Shown here: in pieces, positions 47,144 to 55,418 of the stretch
Layout of the letters: each line of letters begins with the position of its first letter
Position numbering within the stretch: position 1 is the stretch's first letter
Source of the DNA: CAIOYC01 sp965277345
GTDB lineage: Bacteria > Pseudomonadota > Alphaproteobacteria > Caulobacterales > Caulobacteraceae
Direction: 5' to 3'
Length of the DNA: 64,000 bases
Assembly: GCA_965277345.1 (NCBI GenBank)
Contig: CBDICI010000004.1
Span: 558,001-622,000, forward strand
Notes under the pieces: generated by a model
What the model was told of the DNA's origin: nothing
The model's database searches: none
Seen by the model: the letters and a program-made list of their open reading frames with translations, nothing else
Position numbers and translations under genes: made by a program

Positions 47144-48661
47144 ATGGCGCGGCCACTGATCTTAGCCGGGCTGGTGATGGCCGCGGCCCTGACGGCTGCG
47201 CCGCTGCGCGCCCAGGCCGGCCAGCCGGGCGGGCCGCCGCCCATCCCCGGCACGCCCACGGCCGGGAACTCGACGCCCATCGTCCCGGCGCCGCCGCTGC
47301 CGATCTATGTGCCGAGCGTGCCGGCCCAGCCGCTGCGCCGCGACCAGGTCTCGGTGATCCTCGCCACGTTGAAGGATGCGGAAACCCACGGCTTTCGCAG
47401 CGGCGAGTTCTATCCGGCCAATCTGGAGACCCTGCTCGCCGACCCCGGCCAGCGGGCGCAGGGCGACGCCCTGTTGCGCGCCAACATCATCCGCTACGCC
47501 CGCGCCCAGCACGGTCTGCGCATCGTCAACTGGCCGAAGAACTGGGCGGCGATGAAGCCAGCCGCCTATGACGCGGAGAGCGATTTCAACCTGGCGGTCC
47601 AGCAAGACCGGGTGGCGCAGTGGGTGGAGACCCTGCCGCCGCCCTTCGACCGCTACAGGACCCTGCGCTCGGCGCTGGCGCGCTACAAGGCGATCATCGC
47701 CGCCGGCGGCTGGCCCGAGGTGGCGGCAGGCCCGGAACTGAAGCTCGGCTCGACGGGCTCGCGCGTCGTGGCGCTACGCCAGCGGCTGATGACCGAGGAG
47801 CCCTCCCTGGCCATCGACACCACCAGCGACCGGTTCGACGAAGGTCTGGCCGAGGCGGTGAAGTATTTCCAGCGCCGCAACGGGTTCGACACCACCGGCG
47901 CGGTCACCCGCCTGACGCTGGAGGCCATGAACGTGCCGGCCGAGAGCCGTATGCTGCAGATCATGGCCAATATGGAGCGATGGCGCTGGGAGCCACGCCT
48001 GTGGCCCGCCAGCCGGATCGAGGTGAACATCGCCGCCGCCGAGATGTCGCTGGTCGAGGATAACCAGCTCACCCTCGAAATGCGCGCCGCGCCGGGGCGC
48101 CCCGACGACCAGACGCCGCTGCTGTCGTCGCAGATCGAGTCGATCCTGCTCAACCCGCCGTGGAACGTCCCCGCCGGCATCGCCGCCAAGGAGTATTACC
48201 CGAAGGAGGCGGCCCATCCCGGCTATCTGGCCGCGCACGGCTTTCGAGTCATCGACACCCCGGACGGCGGCCGGCGGCTGCAGCAGGCCTCGGGTCCCAA
48301 GTCGGCCCTCGGCCAGATCAAGTTCGACTTCCCCAACAACTTCGCCGTCTATCTGCACGATACGCCCAGCCACAAGGCCTTCGGCCAGGACAGCCGCAAT
48401 GTCAGCCACGGCTGCGTGCGCCTGGAGCGGCCCTTCGACCTCGCGGGCAGGCTGTTCGCCGGCATGGACGCCTGGACCCCGGACCGCGTGCAGGACGTGG
48501 TGCAGGACGGCAAGACCACCCGTGTCGCCCTCGACCGGGCGATGCCGGTGTTCCTGATGTACTGGACCGTCTATCCCGACGTGAAGGGGCGCATGGACTT
48601 CCGCAACGACGTCTATGACTGGGACACGGACCTCCTGAGGCTGATCGACGCATCGCGGTAA
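47144..48661 (+). CDS. L,D-transpeptidase (YcbB/LdtD-like)
   Basis: A 505-residue exported enzyme: signal peptide (cleaved near LRAQA), an L,D-transpeptidase scaffold domain, a peptidoglycan-binding domain (SRVVALRQRLMTEEPSLAID to RLTLEAMNV) and a YkuD catalytic domain. HDTPSHKAFGQDSRNVSHGC contains the catalytic Cys (about 424) with the conserved SHGCVRL. It forms 3-3 crosslinks in peptidoglycan. The neighbouring MepK-like gene matches the ycbB-ycbK order in E. coli. Confidence 0.92.
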   Translation: MARPLILAGLVMAAALTAAPLRAQAGQPGGPPPIPGTPTAGNSTPIVPAPPLPIYVPSVPAQPLRRDQVSVILATLKDAETHGFRSGEFYPANLETLLADPGQRAQGDALLRANIIRYARAQHGLRIVNWPKNWAAMKPAAYDAESDFNLAVQQDRVAQWVETLPPPFDRYRTLRSALARYKAIIAAGGWPEVAAGPELKLGSTGSRVVALRQRLMTEEPSLAIDTTSDRFDEGLAEAVKYFQRRNGFDTTGAVTRLTLEAMNVPAESRMLQIMANMERWRWEPRLWPASRIEVNIAAAEMSLVEDNQLTLEMRAAPGRPDDQTPLLSSQIESILLNPPWNVPAGIAAKEYYPKEAAHPGYLAAHGFRVIDTPDGGRRLQQASGPKSALGQIKFDFPNNFAVYLHDTPSHKAFGQDSRNVSHGCVRLERPFDLAGRLFAGMDAWTPDRVQDVVQDGKTTRVALDRAMPVFLMYWTVYPDVKGRMDFRNDVYDWDTDLLRLIDASR

Positions 48662-48882
48662 GCCCGCCCCGGCGGCGCCGACGCCCGCAACGCCCTTGCC
48701 TGCAGGGATTTTCGCCGGCCAAGCCCGCCCCTCGCGCATGGGCGTGCAACGGCGTGTTCACGGACTTCGTGATCGGCGCCGGGGTAGCCAGGGCCGGCAG
48801 GATTTTTTAGGGGTTGGCCTACGGTAACAGTCGGGGAACCTCTGGAGCGCAGTTTCAGCGCGTCCGGAGCTTTGCAGAGCCC

Positions 48883-49635
48883 ATGATCTATTCGCGTCGG
48901 CGTCTCTTCAGCCTGTCCCTCGCCACCGTCGCCACGGCGGCGACGGGTACGGGAGCCCTGGCGAAAGCCGCGCATCACGCGAAGCACTCGGTCGCCAAAC
49001 ACGCCAGCGCCCATTCGGTTCACGGCCACGCTTCGCATCATCTGCACCTGGCCAAAAACGCCCACTGCCACGCCGGTCATGGGCACCACACCCAACTGGC
49101 CCGGCAGGTGACCCGCCGCGGCGTGGCCGCCCCGCACGTGGCCAAGGCGCTGGATACCGGCGAGGCCGGCTGCGCTATCCGCCGCGTGTCGCTGCGCAAC
49201 CTCCACACGGAAGAGTGCCTCGACGCCGTCTATTACGAGAACGGCCACTACATTCCCGAGACGATGCAGAAGGTGAAGCGCGTGCTGCGCGACTTCCGCA
49301 ACGGCCAGCAGCACGAGATCGACAACGGGCTGGTCGACCTGCTCGACACGATCCGCGCCCGCACGGGGACCAGGCAGCCGTTCCACGTCATCTCCGGCTA
49401 CCGCTCGCCCCAGACCAACGCCATGCTGCATGAGGAGAGCGCCCACTCCGGCGTCGCCAACCACAGCCTGCACATGCAGGGCGAGGCCATCGACATCCGC
49501 CTGGCCGACGTTTCGCTCGACCATCTGCGCAACGCGGCCTGGGGGCTGCAGCGCGGCGGCGTCGGCTATTATCCGGCGTCAGACTTCGTGCACGTGGACG
49601 TGGGCGACGTGCGCCACTGGGGCTTCGCCGCCTAA
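48883..49635 (+). CDS. DUF882/MepK-like murein endopeptidase
   Basis: A 250-residue protein with a Tat-type signal (MIYSRRRLFSLSLATVA). A His-rich region (HHAKHSVAKHASAHS and on) spans residues about 30-80. The C-terminal M15-like domain includes HVISGYRSPQTN, HSLHMQGEAIDIRL (Zn His and Asp) and FVHVDVG (Zn His). E. coli MepK (YcbK) cleaves 3-3 crosslinks made by LdtD, which fits the neighbour. The start at 48883 is preferred to the longer frame from 48814. Confidence 0.88.
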   Translation: MIYSRRRLFSLSLATVATAATGTGALAKAAHHAKHSVAKHASAHSVHGHASHHLHLAKNAHCHAGHGHHTQLARQVTRRGVAAPHVAKALDTGEAGCAIRRVSLRNLHTEECLDAVYYENGHYIPETMQKVKRVLRDFRNGQQHEIDNGLVDLLDTIRARTGTRQPFHVISGYRSPQTNAMLHEESAHSGVANHSLHMQGEAIDIRLADVSLDHLRNAAWGLQRGGVGYYPASDFVHVDVGDVRHWGFAA

Positions 49636-49645
49636 GTCCGCCTAC

Positions 49646-49888
49646 TCAGTCCTCCGGCAGAAGATCGTCGTCGCTGTCCGCGGGGCCGGGGACGTGGCGG
49701 ATCAGGTCGCCCGGCTGGCATTCCAGTTCGCGGCACAGGGCGTCCAGGGTGGAGAAGCGGATCGCCCGCGCCTTGCCCGTCTTCAGGATCGACAGGTTGG
49801 CGATGGTGACGCCGACGCGGTCGGCCAGCTCGGTCAGCGACATGCGCCGGTCGACCAGAACGCGGTCCAGGTTTACGCGGATGGGCAT
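49646..49888 (-). CDS. Cro/C1-type helix-turn-helix regulator
   Basis: An 80-residue XRE-family protein of the YozG-like type: MPIRVNLDRVLVDRRMSLTE, the helix-turn-helix LADRVGVTIANLSILKTGKA, and an acidic tail. Such regulators usually follow a DUF2975 membrane protein, as here (12 bases away), and are thought to work together in sensing membrane or envelope state. It is the last gene of a three-gene minus-strand unit. Confidence 0.88.
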   Translation of the reverse strand: MPIRVNLDRVLVDRRMSLTELADRVGVTIANLSILKTGKARAIRFSTLDALCRELECQPGDLIRHVPGPADSDDDLLPED

Positions 49889-49900
49889 GGCTGGGGGCGC

Positions 49901-50449
49901 TCAGATGGTCAGTTCGGCGTCGGAGCGCAGGCGCGCGCCCTCGCGGAACACTTCGGCCAGCACGAACACCGCCAGGATGGCGAACCAGCCGGACAGGTTG
50001 ACCGACAGGTGCACCCCGTTGTCGAGCTGGAAGGTCGCCCACTGCGTGGAGAGGCGGAACAGATGGCCGATCACTTCCAGGGCGATCAGCGCCAGGCCGA
50101 CCACGCGCAGGCGCCCCACATTCTGCGGCCGGAACGGATCGCCCTGGGTCAGGGTCTCGAAAACCCGGCGCAGGCGGTTGATGATGACGATCAGCGCGCC
50201 GACATAGAGCCCGCCGGTAAACAACATGGCCTCCACCGAGGGCCAGCGGCGCACGACCATGGCCAGATCTTCCGGATGGCCATCGAAATTGAAGTGTCCC
50301 CCGTGCAGGTTGGACAGGAAGGGCAGGGCGATCAGCACGCCGATGATGAGCAGGATCAGGATCGCCTCGGCCACGAGCAGCACCAGATAGGCGCAGTCGA
50401 GGGCGATCTTCAGAATGCTGGCGACCGATCCCGGTCCAAGCGCGCGCAT
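49901..50449 (-). CDS. DUF2975-family membrane protein
   Basis: A 182-residue protein with four predicted membrane segments, for example ALDCAYLVLLVAEAILILLI, AMLFTGGLYVGALIVI, VVGLALIALEVIGHLF and LSGWFAILAVFVLAEVF. GDPFRPQNVGRLRVVGLALI is the family's most conserved block. The ATG at 50449 has GGGAGG seven bases upstream; a longer frame to 50554 exists. It pairs with the adjacent HTH gene. Confidence 0.85.
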   Translation of the reverse strand: MRALGPGSVASILKIALDCAYLVLLVAEAILILLIIGVLIALPFLSNLHGGHFNFDGHPEDLAMVVRRWPSVEAMLFTGGLYVGALIVIINRLRRVFETLTQGDPFRPQNVGRLRVVGLALIALEVIGHLFRLSTQWATFQLDNGVHLSVNLSGWFAILAVFVLAEVFREGARLRSDAELTI

Positions 50450-50560
50450 GAAGCGCCCTCCCGTCGCCGCCCAAGGGGCCGATCGGCCATCCCTCGCAAG
50501 GCGGGGCGGCGACGTCAATGGAGGTGCGGCTGCGCTGCCGGCGATCTTCGCCATCGGACC

Positions 50561-50668
50561 TCAGAGGCCCTGGACGAACAGACCCACGAAGGCGAGCGGC
50601 AGGCAGGCCAGGACCAGGGCGGTGAAGGTGGGGGCCACGGCGCGGTCGATGAAGCTGATGGCGGACAT
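50561..50668 (-). CDS. Small hydrophobic peptide, upstream of the DUF2975 gene
   Basis: A 35-residue open frame, MSAISFIDRAVAPTFTALVL continuing to VGLFVQGL, with one membrane-spanning helix and a good ribosome site (AAAGGAAAC, about six bases before the ATG). It is probably the first gene of the DUF2975-HTH unit. Because it is short, the call rests on the ribosome site and position. Confidence 0.5.
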   Translation of the reverse strand: MSAISFIDRAVAPTFTALVLACLPLAFVGLFVQGL

Positions 50669-50760
50669 GGTCGGTTTCCTTTGTGCTAGGGAGGGGCCAG
50701 AAGCGGCCCGTCCATGGCGGGAGGAAATAGGCCCGCATCGATAAGCAATCACGTTACATA

Positions 50761-50778
50761 TCGTTTAACGATGTTAAA
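50761..50778. promoter_or_regulatory. Nested palindrome between the DUF2975 unit and rdgB
   Basis: TTTAACGATGTTAAA (50764-50778) and TCGTTTAACGA (50761-50771) are perfect overlapping palindromes in an AT-rich promoter region shared by the divergent genes. The HTH regulator of the adjacent unit is a candidate ligand; a spacing of five bases between TTAA pairs does not fit a CtrA box (seven). Confidence 0.45.
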
Positions 50779-50816
50779 TCGACGCAACTTAGTGAACTGC
50801 AGGTAAGGCGAACATC

Positions 50817-51425
50817 GTGGTGCTGAAGCTGGAGGCCGGGACGAAACTGGTGTGCGCCACCCACAACGCGGGCAAGGCGCGCGAGATCGCCGCCCTGCTG
50901 GACGGCCGCTTTGTGGTCGTCACCGCCGGCGAGCTCGGCCTGCCCGAACCGGAGGAGGTGGAGCAGACCTTCGTCGGCAATGCGGTGCTGAAGGCGCGCG
51001 CGGCCGCCGACGCCTGCGGCCATCCCGCTATCGCCGACGATTCCGGCCTGTCCGTCCGGGCCCTCGGCGGCGAGCCTGGCGTCCATTCCGCGCGCTGGGC
51101 GGAACAGGCCGACGGATCGCGCGACTTCGCCTTCGCCATGCGGCAGGTGGAGCACGCGCTGCACGCCGCCGGCGGGCCCGACCGTTCCGCCCGTTTCCAT
51201 TGCGCCCTGGCGGTCGCCTGGCCGAACGGCGCTATCGTCGCGGTGGAGGGGACGGCGGATGGCGTGCTGGTGTTCCCCGGCCGGGGTGAGCGCGGTTTCG
51301 GCTATGACCCGATCTTCCAGCCGCTCGGCTACGAGACCACTTTCGGTGAGATGGAGCCTGACGCCAAACACGCCATCAGTCACCGCGCCGTAGCCTTCGA
51401 CAAGCTGAAGGCCGCGCTGTTTTGA
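50817..51425 (+). CDS. rdgB: dITP/XTP pyrophosphatase
   Basis: A 202-residue Ham1/RdgB enzyme removing non-canonical purine NTPs (dITP, XTP). LVCATHNAGKAREI, FVGNAVLKARAA, IADDSGLSVRALGG, SARWA, GFGYDPIFQP and ISHRAVA are the family blocks in order. It starts at GTG 50817. hemW follows in a TTGA overlap, the standard alphaproteobacterial order; the usual rph upstream is absent in this window. Confidence 0.95.
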   Translation: MVLKLEAGTKLVCATHNAGKAREIAALLDGRFVVVTAGELGLPEPEEVEQTFVGNAVLKARAAADACGHPAIADDSGLSVRALGGEPGVHSARWAEQADGSRDFAFAMRQVEHALHAAGGPDRSARFHCALAVAWPNGAIVAVEGTADGVLVFPGRGERGFGYDPIFQPLGYETTFGEMEPDAKHAISHRAVAFDKLKAALF

Positions 51426-52597
51426 GCGGAGCCGGGCCGGCGATCACGGCGCCCGACCTCGGCGGCCCCGACCTCGGCGTCTATCTCCACTGGCCCTACT
51501 GCGCTCGCATCTGCCCCTACTGCGACTTCAACGTGGTGCGGGCGCGCGGCCGGACGGCGGAGGAGACGGTCTTGGTGGACGCGATCTGCGCCGACCTGGC
51601 CGGCCAGGCGGCGATGATTGGGCCAAGAACCCTGGTGTCTATCTTCTTCGGCGGCGGCACGCCCTCGCTGATGCCGCCGGATGCGGTCGCCCGCGTGATC
51701 GAGGCGGCGCGTCGCCTGTGGCCGGGCGGCGAATCCGTCGAAATCTCGCTTGAGGCCAACCCCACCGACGCCGAGGCCGCCCGCTTCGCCGCCTTCCGTG
51801 ACGCGGGGGTGCAGCGCCTGTCGCTGGGCGTTCAGGCTTTCGACGATGCTGACCTGCGCTTTCTGGGCCGAGCGCACGACGGGGCCGAGACGCTGCGGGC
51901 GGTGGAGACGGCGGCGCGCACCTTTCCGCGCCTGTCGCTGGACTTCATCTACGCCCTGCCCGGCCAGACCGAAGCCGCCTGGGCGCAGACCCTGGACCGC
52001 GCCGCCGGCCTCGGCGCGGAACACCTCTCGCCTTACCAGCTCACCATCGAGACCGGGACGCCCTTCGACCGCGCCATCCGCCGGGGCCGCTTCAACCCCG
52101 TGGATGAGGACCTCGCCGCACGCCTCTACGAGGCAACCCAGACCGTGCTGGAGGCGCGGGGGTTCACCGCCTACGAGGTCTCCAACCACGCCCGTGGGCC
52201 GGGAGCGGAGGCGCGCCACAATCTCGTCTACTGGCGGGGCGAGGACTATCTGGGGGTCGGCCCCGGCGCGCACGGCCGCCTGACCCGCCCTGACGGCGTC
52301 CGGCTGGCCGGCGAGGCCGAACTGCGCATCGCCGGCTACATCGACGCGGTGCGCCGGACCGGCACAGGCGCGCGCTTCACGGAACAGAGCCCGCGCGACC
52401 GGGCGGAGGAGCGGGTGCTGATGGGCCTGCGCACCCGCGAGGGCGTCGCGCTGGCCGATCTCACCCCACTCAAGCTCGGCGCCCTGGCAGGGCTGATCGA
52501 CACCGGTCATCTTCGCATCGAACAAGGCCAGGTAAAGGCCACGACCGCCGGTCGGCTGTTGCTGGACAACGTGACCGCGCGCCTGATCCTGAGCTGA
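51422..52597 (+). CDS. hemW: Radical SAM heme chaperone HemW
   Basis: A 391-residue radical SAM protein. The iron-sulfur cysteines are in CARICPYCDF (CxxxCxxC), followed by FFGGGTPSLM and SLEANPT. HemW inserts heme into respiratory proteins; it was long annotated as oxygen-independent coproporphyrinogen III oxidase. True HemN has an extra N-terminal segment that is absent here. Translation starts at TTG within the rdgB stop (TTGA). Confidence 0.93.
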   Translation: MSGAGPAITAPDLGGPDLGVYLHWPYCARICPYCDFNVVRARGRTAEETVLVDAICADLAGQAAMIGPRTLVSIFFGGGTPSLMPPDAVARVIEAARRLWPGGESVEISLEANPTDAEAARFAAFRDAGVQRLSLGVQAFDDADLRFLGRAHDGAETLRAVETAARTFPRLSLDFIYALPGQTEAAWAQTLDRAAGLGAEHLSPYQLTIETGTPFDRAIRRGRFNPVDEDLAARLYEATQTVLEARGFTAYEVSNHARGPGAEARHNLVYWRGEDYLGVGPGAHGRLTRPDGVRLAGEAELRIAGYIDAVRRTGTGARFTEQSPRDRAEERVLMGLRTREGVALADLTPLKLGALAGLIDTGHLRIEQGQVKATTAGRLLLDNVTARLILS

Positions 52598-52669
52598 GCG
52601 GCAATAGATTTCAGCTTTGCCGGTTTTCCCGCTTTCCGATCCCGCCTGTACCTGCTGAAACTGCGGACC

Positions 52670-53554
52670 ATGCGTCGACTGGCCGCCCTATCGGATGAAA
52701 CAACCCCGGCGGAGCCCGCGGCCCCGCTGGCGCCGGGCCTCTATGTCACCGCCACGCCTATCGGCAATCTGGGTGATCTGACGCTCCGCGCCCGGGATAT
52801 CCTCGGCCGCGTCGATCTGGTGCTGGCGGAGGACACTCGCGTCACCGCCAAGCTCCTGTCCGCCTACAATCTCAAGCCCCGGGTGGAGCGCTATGACGAT
52901 CACGCCGACGAGGCGCGCACCGAACAGGTGCTGGCCCGGTTGGCCGAAGGCGCCCGCATCGCGCTGGTGTCCGACGCCGGGACGCCGCTGGTGTCGGACC
53001 CAGGCTATCGGCTGGTGAAGGCGGCGGTGGCGCGGGGGCTGACGGTGACGCCGCTGCCCGGAGCCTCCGCGGCGCTGGCCGCGCTCTCGATCTGCGGCCT
53101 GCCCACCGACCGGTTCCTGTTCGCCGGCTTTCCCCCGGCGAGGTCCGCCGCCCGCCGCGGTTTTCTGGAGGAGCTGGCCCCCGTTCGCGCCACCCTGGTG
53201 TTCTACGAGACCGGGCCGCGTCTGGCCGACAGCCTGGCCGACATGGCGGCGGTGCTGGGCCCTCGCCCGGCCATGATGGCGCGGGAACTGACCAAGCTCT
53301 ACGAGACGGTGGTGCGCGGCGATCTCGCCGCCCTCGCCCTCGACCCCCGCTGCCAGACGCCCAAGGGCGAGATCGTGGTGGTGGTGGGGCCGGGGGAGGC
53401 CAGGCTCGCCAGCGCCGACGACGCCGATCGCGCCCTGACCGAGGCGCTGGAGCGCGCCGGCCCCGCCGCCGCCGCCGCGGAAGTGGCCAAGGCGCTGGGG
53501 CTGAACCGCCGCGACCTCTACCGCCGCGCCCTCGAACTGAAGGGGGCGGCGTGA
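52670..53554 (+). CDS. rsmI: 16S rRNA (cytidine-2'-O-)-methyltransferase
   Basis: A 294-residue tetrapyrrole-methylase-fold enzyme that 2'-O-methylates C1402 of 16S rRNA. PIGNLGDLTLRARDIL, LAEDTRVTAKLL, SDAGTPLVSDPG, PLPGASAALAALS and GLPTDRFLFAGFPP are its signatures. The last part (RDLYRRALELKG) is a helical tail. It is the first of three overlapping genes: rsmI, yraN-like, sirB1-like. Confidence 0.95.
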   Translation: MRRLAALSDETTPAEPAAPLAPGLYVTATPIGNLGDLTLRARDILGRVDLVLAEDTRVTAKLLSAYNLKPRVERYDDHADEARTEQVLARLAEGARIALVSDAGTPLVSDPGYRLVKAAVARGLTVTPLPGASAALAALSICGLPTDRFLFAGFPPARSAARRGFLEELAPVRATLVFYETGPRLADSLADMAAVLGPRPAMMARELTKLYETVVRGDLAALALDPRCQTPKGEIVVVVGPGEARLASADDADRALTEALERAGPAAAAAEVAKALGLNRRDLYRRALELKGAA

Positions 53555-53964
53555 GCGGCGCGCGCACCACCGCCCGTCATGAACGCGGGTCCAGGGCGCG
53601 CCGCGACGGCCGAAGCGCGGAGGTTCTGGCCGCCGTGTGGCTGATGGCGCGGGGCTGGCGCGTGATCGGCTTTCGTGTCCCGACGCCGCAGGGCGAGATC
53701 GACCTTCTGGCGCGGCGCGGCGGCGTGCTGGCCGTGGTCGAGGTCAAGCGGCGGCGCACCCTCGACGAAGCGCTGGCGGCGGTGTCGGCGGAGCAACGCC
53801 GCCGCCTGCGCGGCGCCGGCGAGAACCTGGCCGCCCGCCGCCCCGATCTGGCGGGCCTCGCTGTTCGCCTCGATCTGGTCGCGCTGGCGCCGCGCGCCCT
53901 GCCCCGCCATGTGGCCGACGCCTGGCCCGAGGATACAGGATGGCGCGACGGGGGCCGGCCATGA
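53551..53964 (+). CDS. YraN-family (UPF0102) nuclease-like protein
   Basis: A 137-residue restriction-endonuclease-fold protein. AEVLAAVWLMARGWRVIGFR, GEIDLLARRGGVLAVVEVKR carry the acidic and Glu-x-Lys catalytic positions. It is regularly found next to rsmI and may act in DNA repair or recombination, though its activity is not known. It begins at GTG overlapping the rsmI stop and ends in an ATGA overlap with the next gene. Confidence 0.9.
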   Translation: MSGARTTARHERGSRARRDGRSAEVLAAVWLMARGWRVIGFRVPTPQGEIDLLARRGGVLAVVEVKRRRTLDEALAAVSAEQRRRLRGAGENLAARRPDLAGLAVRLDLVALAPRALPRHVADAWPEDTGWRDGGRP

Positions 53965-54776
53965 CGCGCGAGGAGGCGCAGGTCGCCCTCGCCGCCGCCG
54001 GCGCCCAGCCGGATGAGCGCTTCCCCCTGTTCGAGGCGGCCCTGCACTGCGCCCTCCACGAAAACCCCGCCCGCGACGCCGAACCCGCTCGCGCCCTGCT
54101 CACCGAAGCCGCCGCGCGCCTGCGCGAGCGGCTGAAACAGGAGCGGCCCGAGGACGCCATCTGCGAGGCGCTCGGCCACGACATGGGGCTGAACGGCGAC
54201 CACCTGACCTATGAGGACGCCCGTAACGTCGATCTGATCGAGGTGTGCGAGCGGCGCAAGGGCCTGCCGGTGACGCTGGGGGTGATCTATGTGGAGGCCG
54301 GGCGGCGCTGTTCGGTGGACATCCGCGGCGTCGACTTCCCCAACCACTTCCTGCTCAGGATCGAAACGGATCAGGGCCCCATGGCGCTCGACCCGTTCGA
54401 GGGCGGCCGGGTGGTGATGCCCTCCGAGCTGACCCAGCGCGCCTTCGCCGCGGGGCTGACGCCCGACGTCGCCGACCGGATCGATCTCCTCATGGCGCCG
54501 GCCCCCGATCGGGCGGTGGCCATGCGGCTCCAGAACAACATCTTCGCCCGCGCCATCCGCCGGGGCGACTACGCCCAGGCCGAGCGCTCGGCCCTGCGCC
54601 GCGCCCTGATCGATCCGAAGGACCACCGGCCTTGGCTGGACGTGGCCGCCGCCCGCGAGGGTCAGGGCGCGCTGACCGGGGCGCTGGAGGCGCTCGGCCG
54701 GGCGCAGGTGCTCGACGGCGGCGCCGCTATCGCTGCCCGCGCCGCCCGTGAACGGGTAAGGCTCAGGCTGAACTGA
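53961..54776 (+). CDS. SirB1-family transglutaminase-like protein with TPR region
   Basis: A 271-residue protein of the SirB1 family. The transglutaminase-like core includes ERRKGLPVTLGVIYVEAGRR and GVDFPNHFLLR, with His in the NHF motif; the nucleophilic Cys of active transglutaminases is replaced by the KGLPVTLG segment, so it is probably non-catalytic. A C-terminal TPR-like region (YAQAERSALRRALIDPKDH) follows. The start at 53961 overlaps the yraN-like gene by four bases. Confidence 0.88.
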   Translation: MTREEAQVALAAAGAQPDERFPLFEAALHCALHENPARDAEPARALLTEAAARLRERLKQERPEDAICEALGHDMGLNGDHLTYEDARNVDLIEVCERRKGLPVTLGVIYVEAGRRCSVDIRGVDFPNHFLLRIETDQGPMALDPFEGGRVVMPSELTQRAFAAGLTPDVADRIDLLMAPAPDRAVAMRLQNNIFARAIRRGDYAQAERSALRRALIDPKDHRPWLDVAAAREGQGALTGALEALGRAQVLDGGAAIAARAARERVRLRLN

Positions 54777-54780
54777 GCCT
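54759..54780 (+). terminator. Hairpin at the end of the rsmI-yraN-sirB1-like operon
   Basis: AGGCTCAG and CTGAGCCT arms with a six-base loop span the stop codon at 54774-54776. No U run follows, so it may be a Rho-assisted terminator or an mRNA-protecting stem. Confidence 0.45.
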
Positions 54781-54833
54781 CATGGGATTATCCGGCTCCG
54801 CGGAGGAGGCGTCACCGGAGGCGCTGCCGTCCG

Positions 54834-55154
54834 TCAGCGCGCGCACTCGGCCAGTTGGACGTCGGTGAGGGTGACCTTGCCGGTGGCGTAGGCGGAGAAC
54901 TTGCCCAAGGTGCGCGCCGCGTTGCGGCATTCGGTCACCGGCGGGTAGCGGCGGTCGGAATCGTTGGGCATGGCCACACACTCCGCCCCGTCGCAGCGCC
55001 AGACCCGGCCGTCGATCACTTCCTGCGTGCCCCGGTCGGTCGCCTTGATCAGGACCGCGTGCGATTCACCCGGCCGAAGCTCCGCCGCCAGGACCGGCAG
55101 CGCAAATGCGGAGGCGATCACCGTCGCCAAAAGACCTGTACGTAGCATCGTCAT
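54834..55154 (-). CDS. CC_3452-family exported protein
   Basis: A 106-residue protein with a signal peptide (MTMLRTGLLATVIASAFALP, cleaved after VLA). The mature part has VWRCDGAECVAMPNDSDRRY and VTECRNAARTLGKFSAY with paired cysteines and the ending LAECAR, matching the CC_3452 family known from Caulobacterales and sphingomonads. The start may be the ATG at 55154 or, better spaced from GGGG, the one at 55148. Function unknown; periplasmic disulfides likely. Confidence 0.82.
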   Translation of the reverse strand: MTMLRTGLLATVIASAFALPVLAAELRPGESHAVLIKATDRGTQEVIDGRVWRCDGAECVAMPNDSDRRYPPVTECRNAARTLGKFSAYATGKVTLTDVQLAECAR

Positions 55155-55418
55155 ATCCCCATCTCTTCGTGCCCAGCGCCCGCTTCGGGCAATCTGAGCG
55201 GCGTTCAGAATTTGAACGCCGTTGAGATAGGGGAGGCGATCCGTCCCGCAAGGGCCGCATTGCGGTTTTTGCTCAAGCTTGGTTCGCATCGCTGGGCTGG
55301 CGTGCCGAAGGTAGGACCGCCCCTATTGTGAACAGGGTTTCACTTGAACCCGAGCCTTCGTCCGTGCAGCGTCGGCCGTTATCCTGCGGGGGCGGGATCA
55401 GGACACCGAGGGGCGGCC

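Noticed and set aside
50761..50778. CtrA-binding box
   Set aside because: The TTAA pair is separated by five bases instead of the seven required for a canonical Caulobacter CtrA site.
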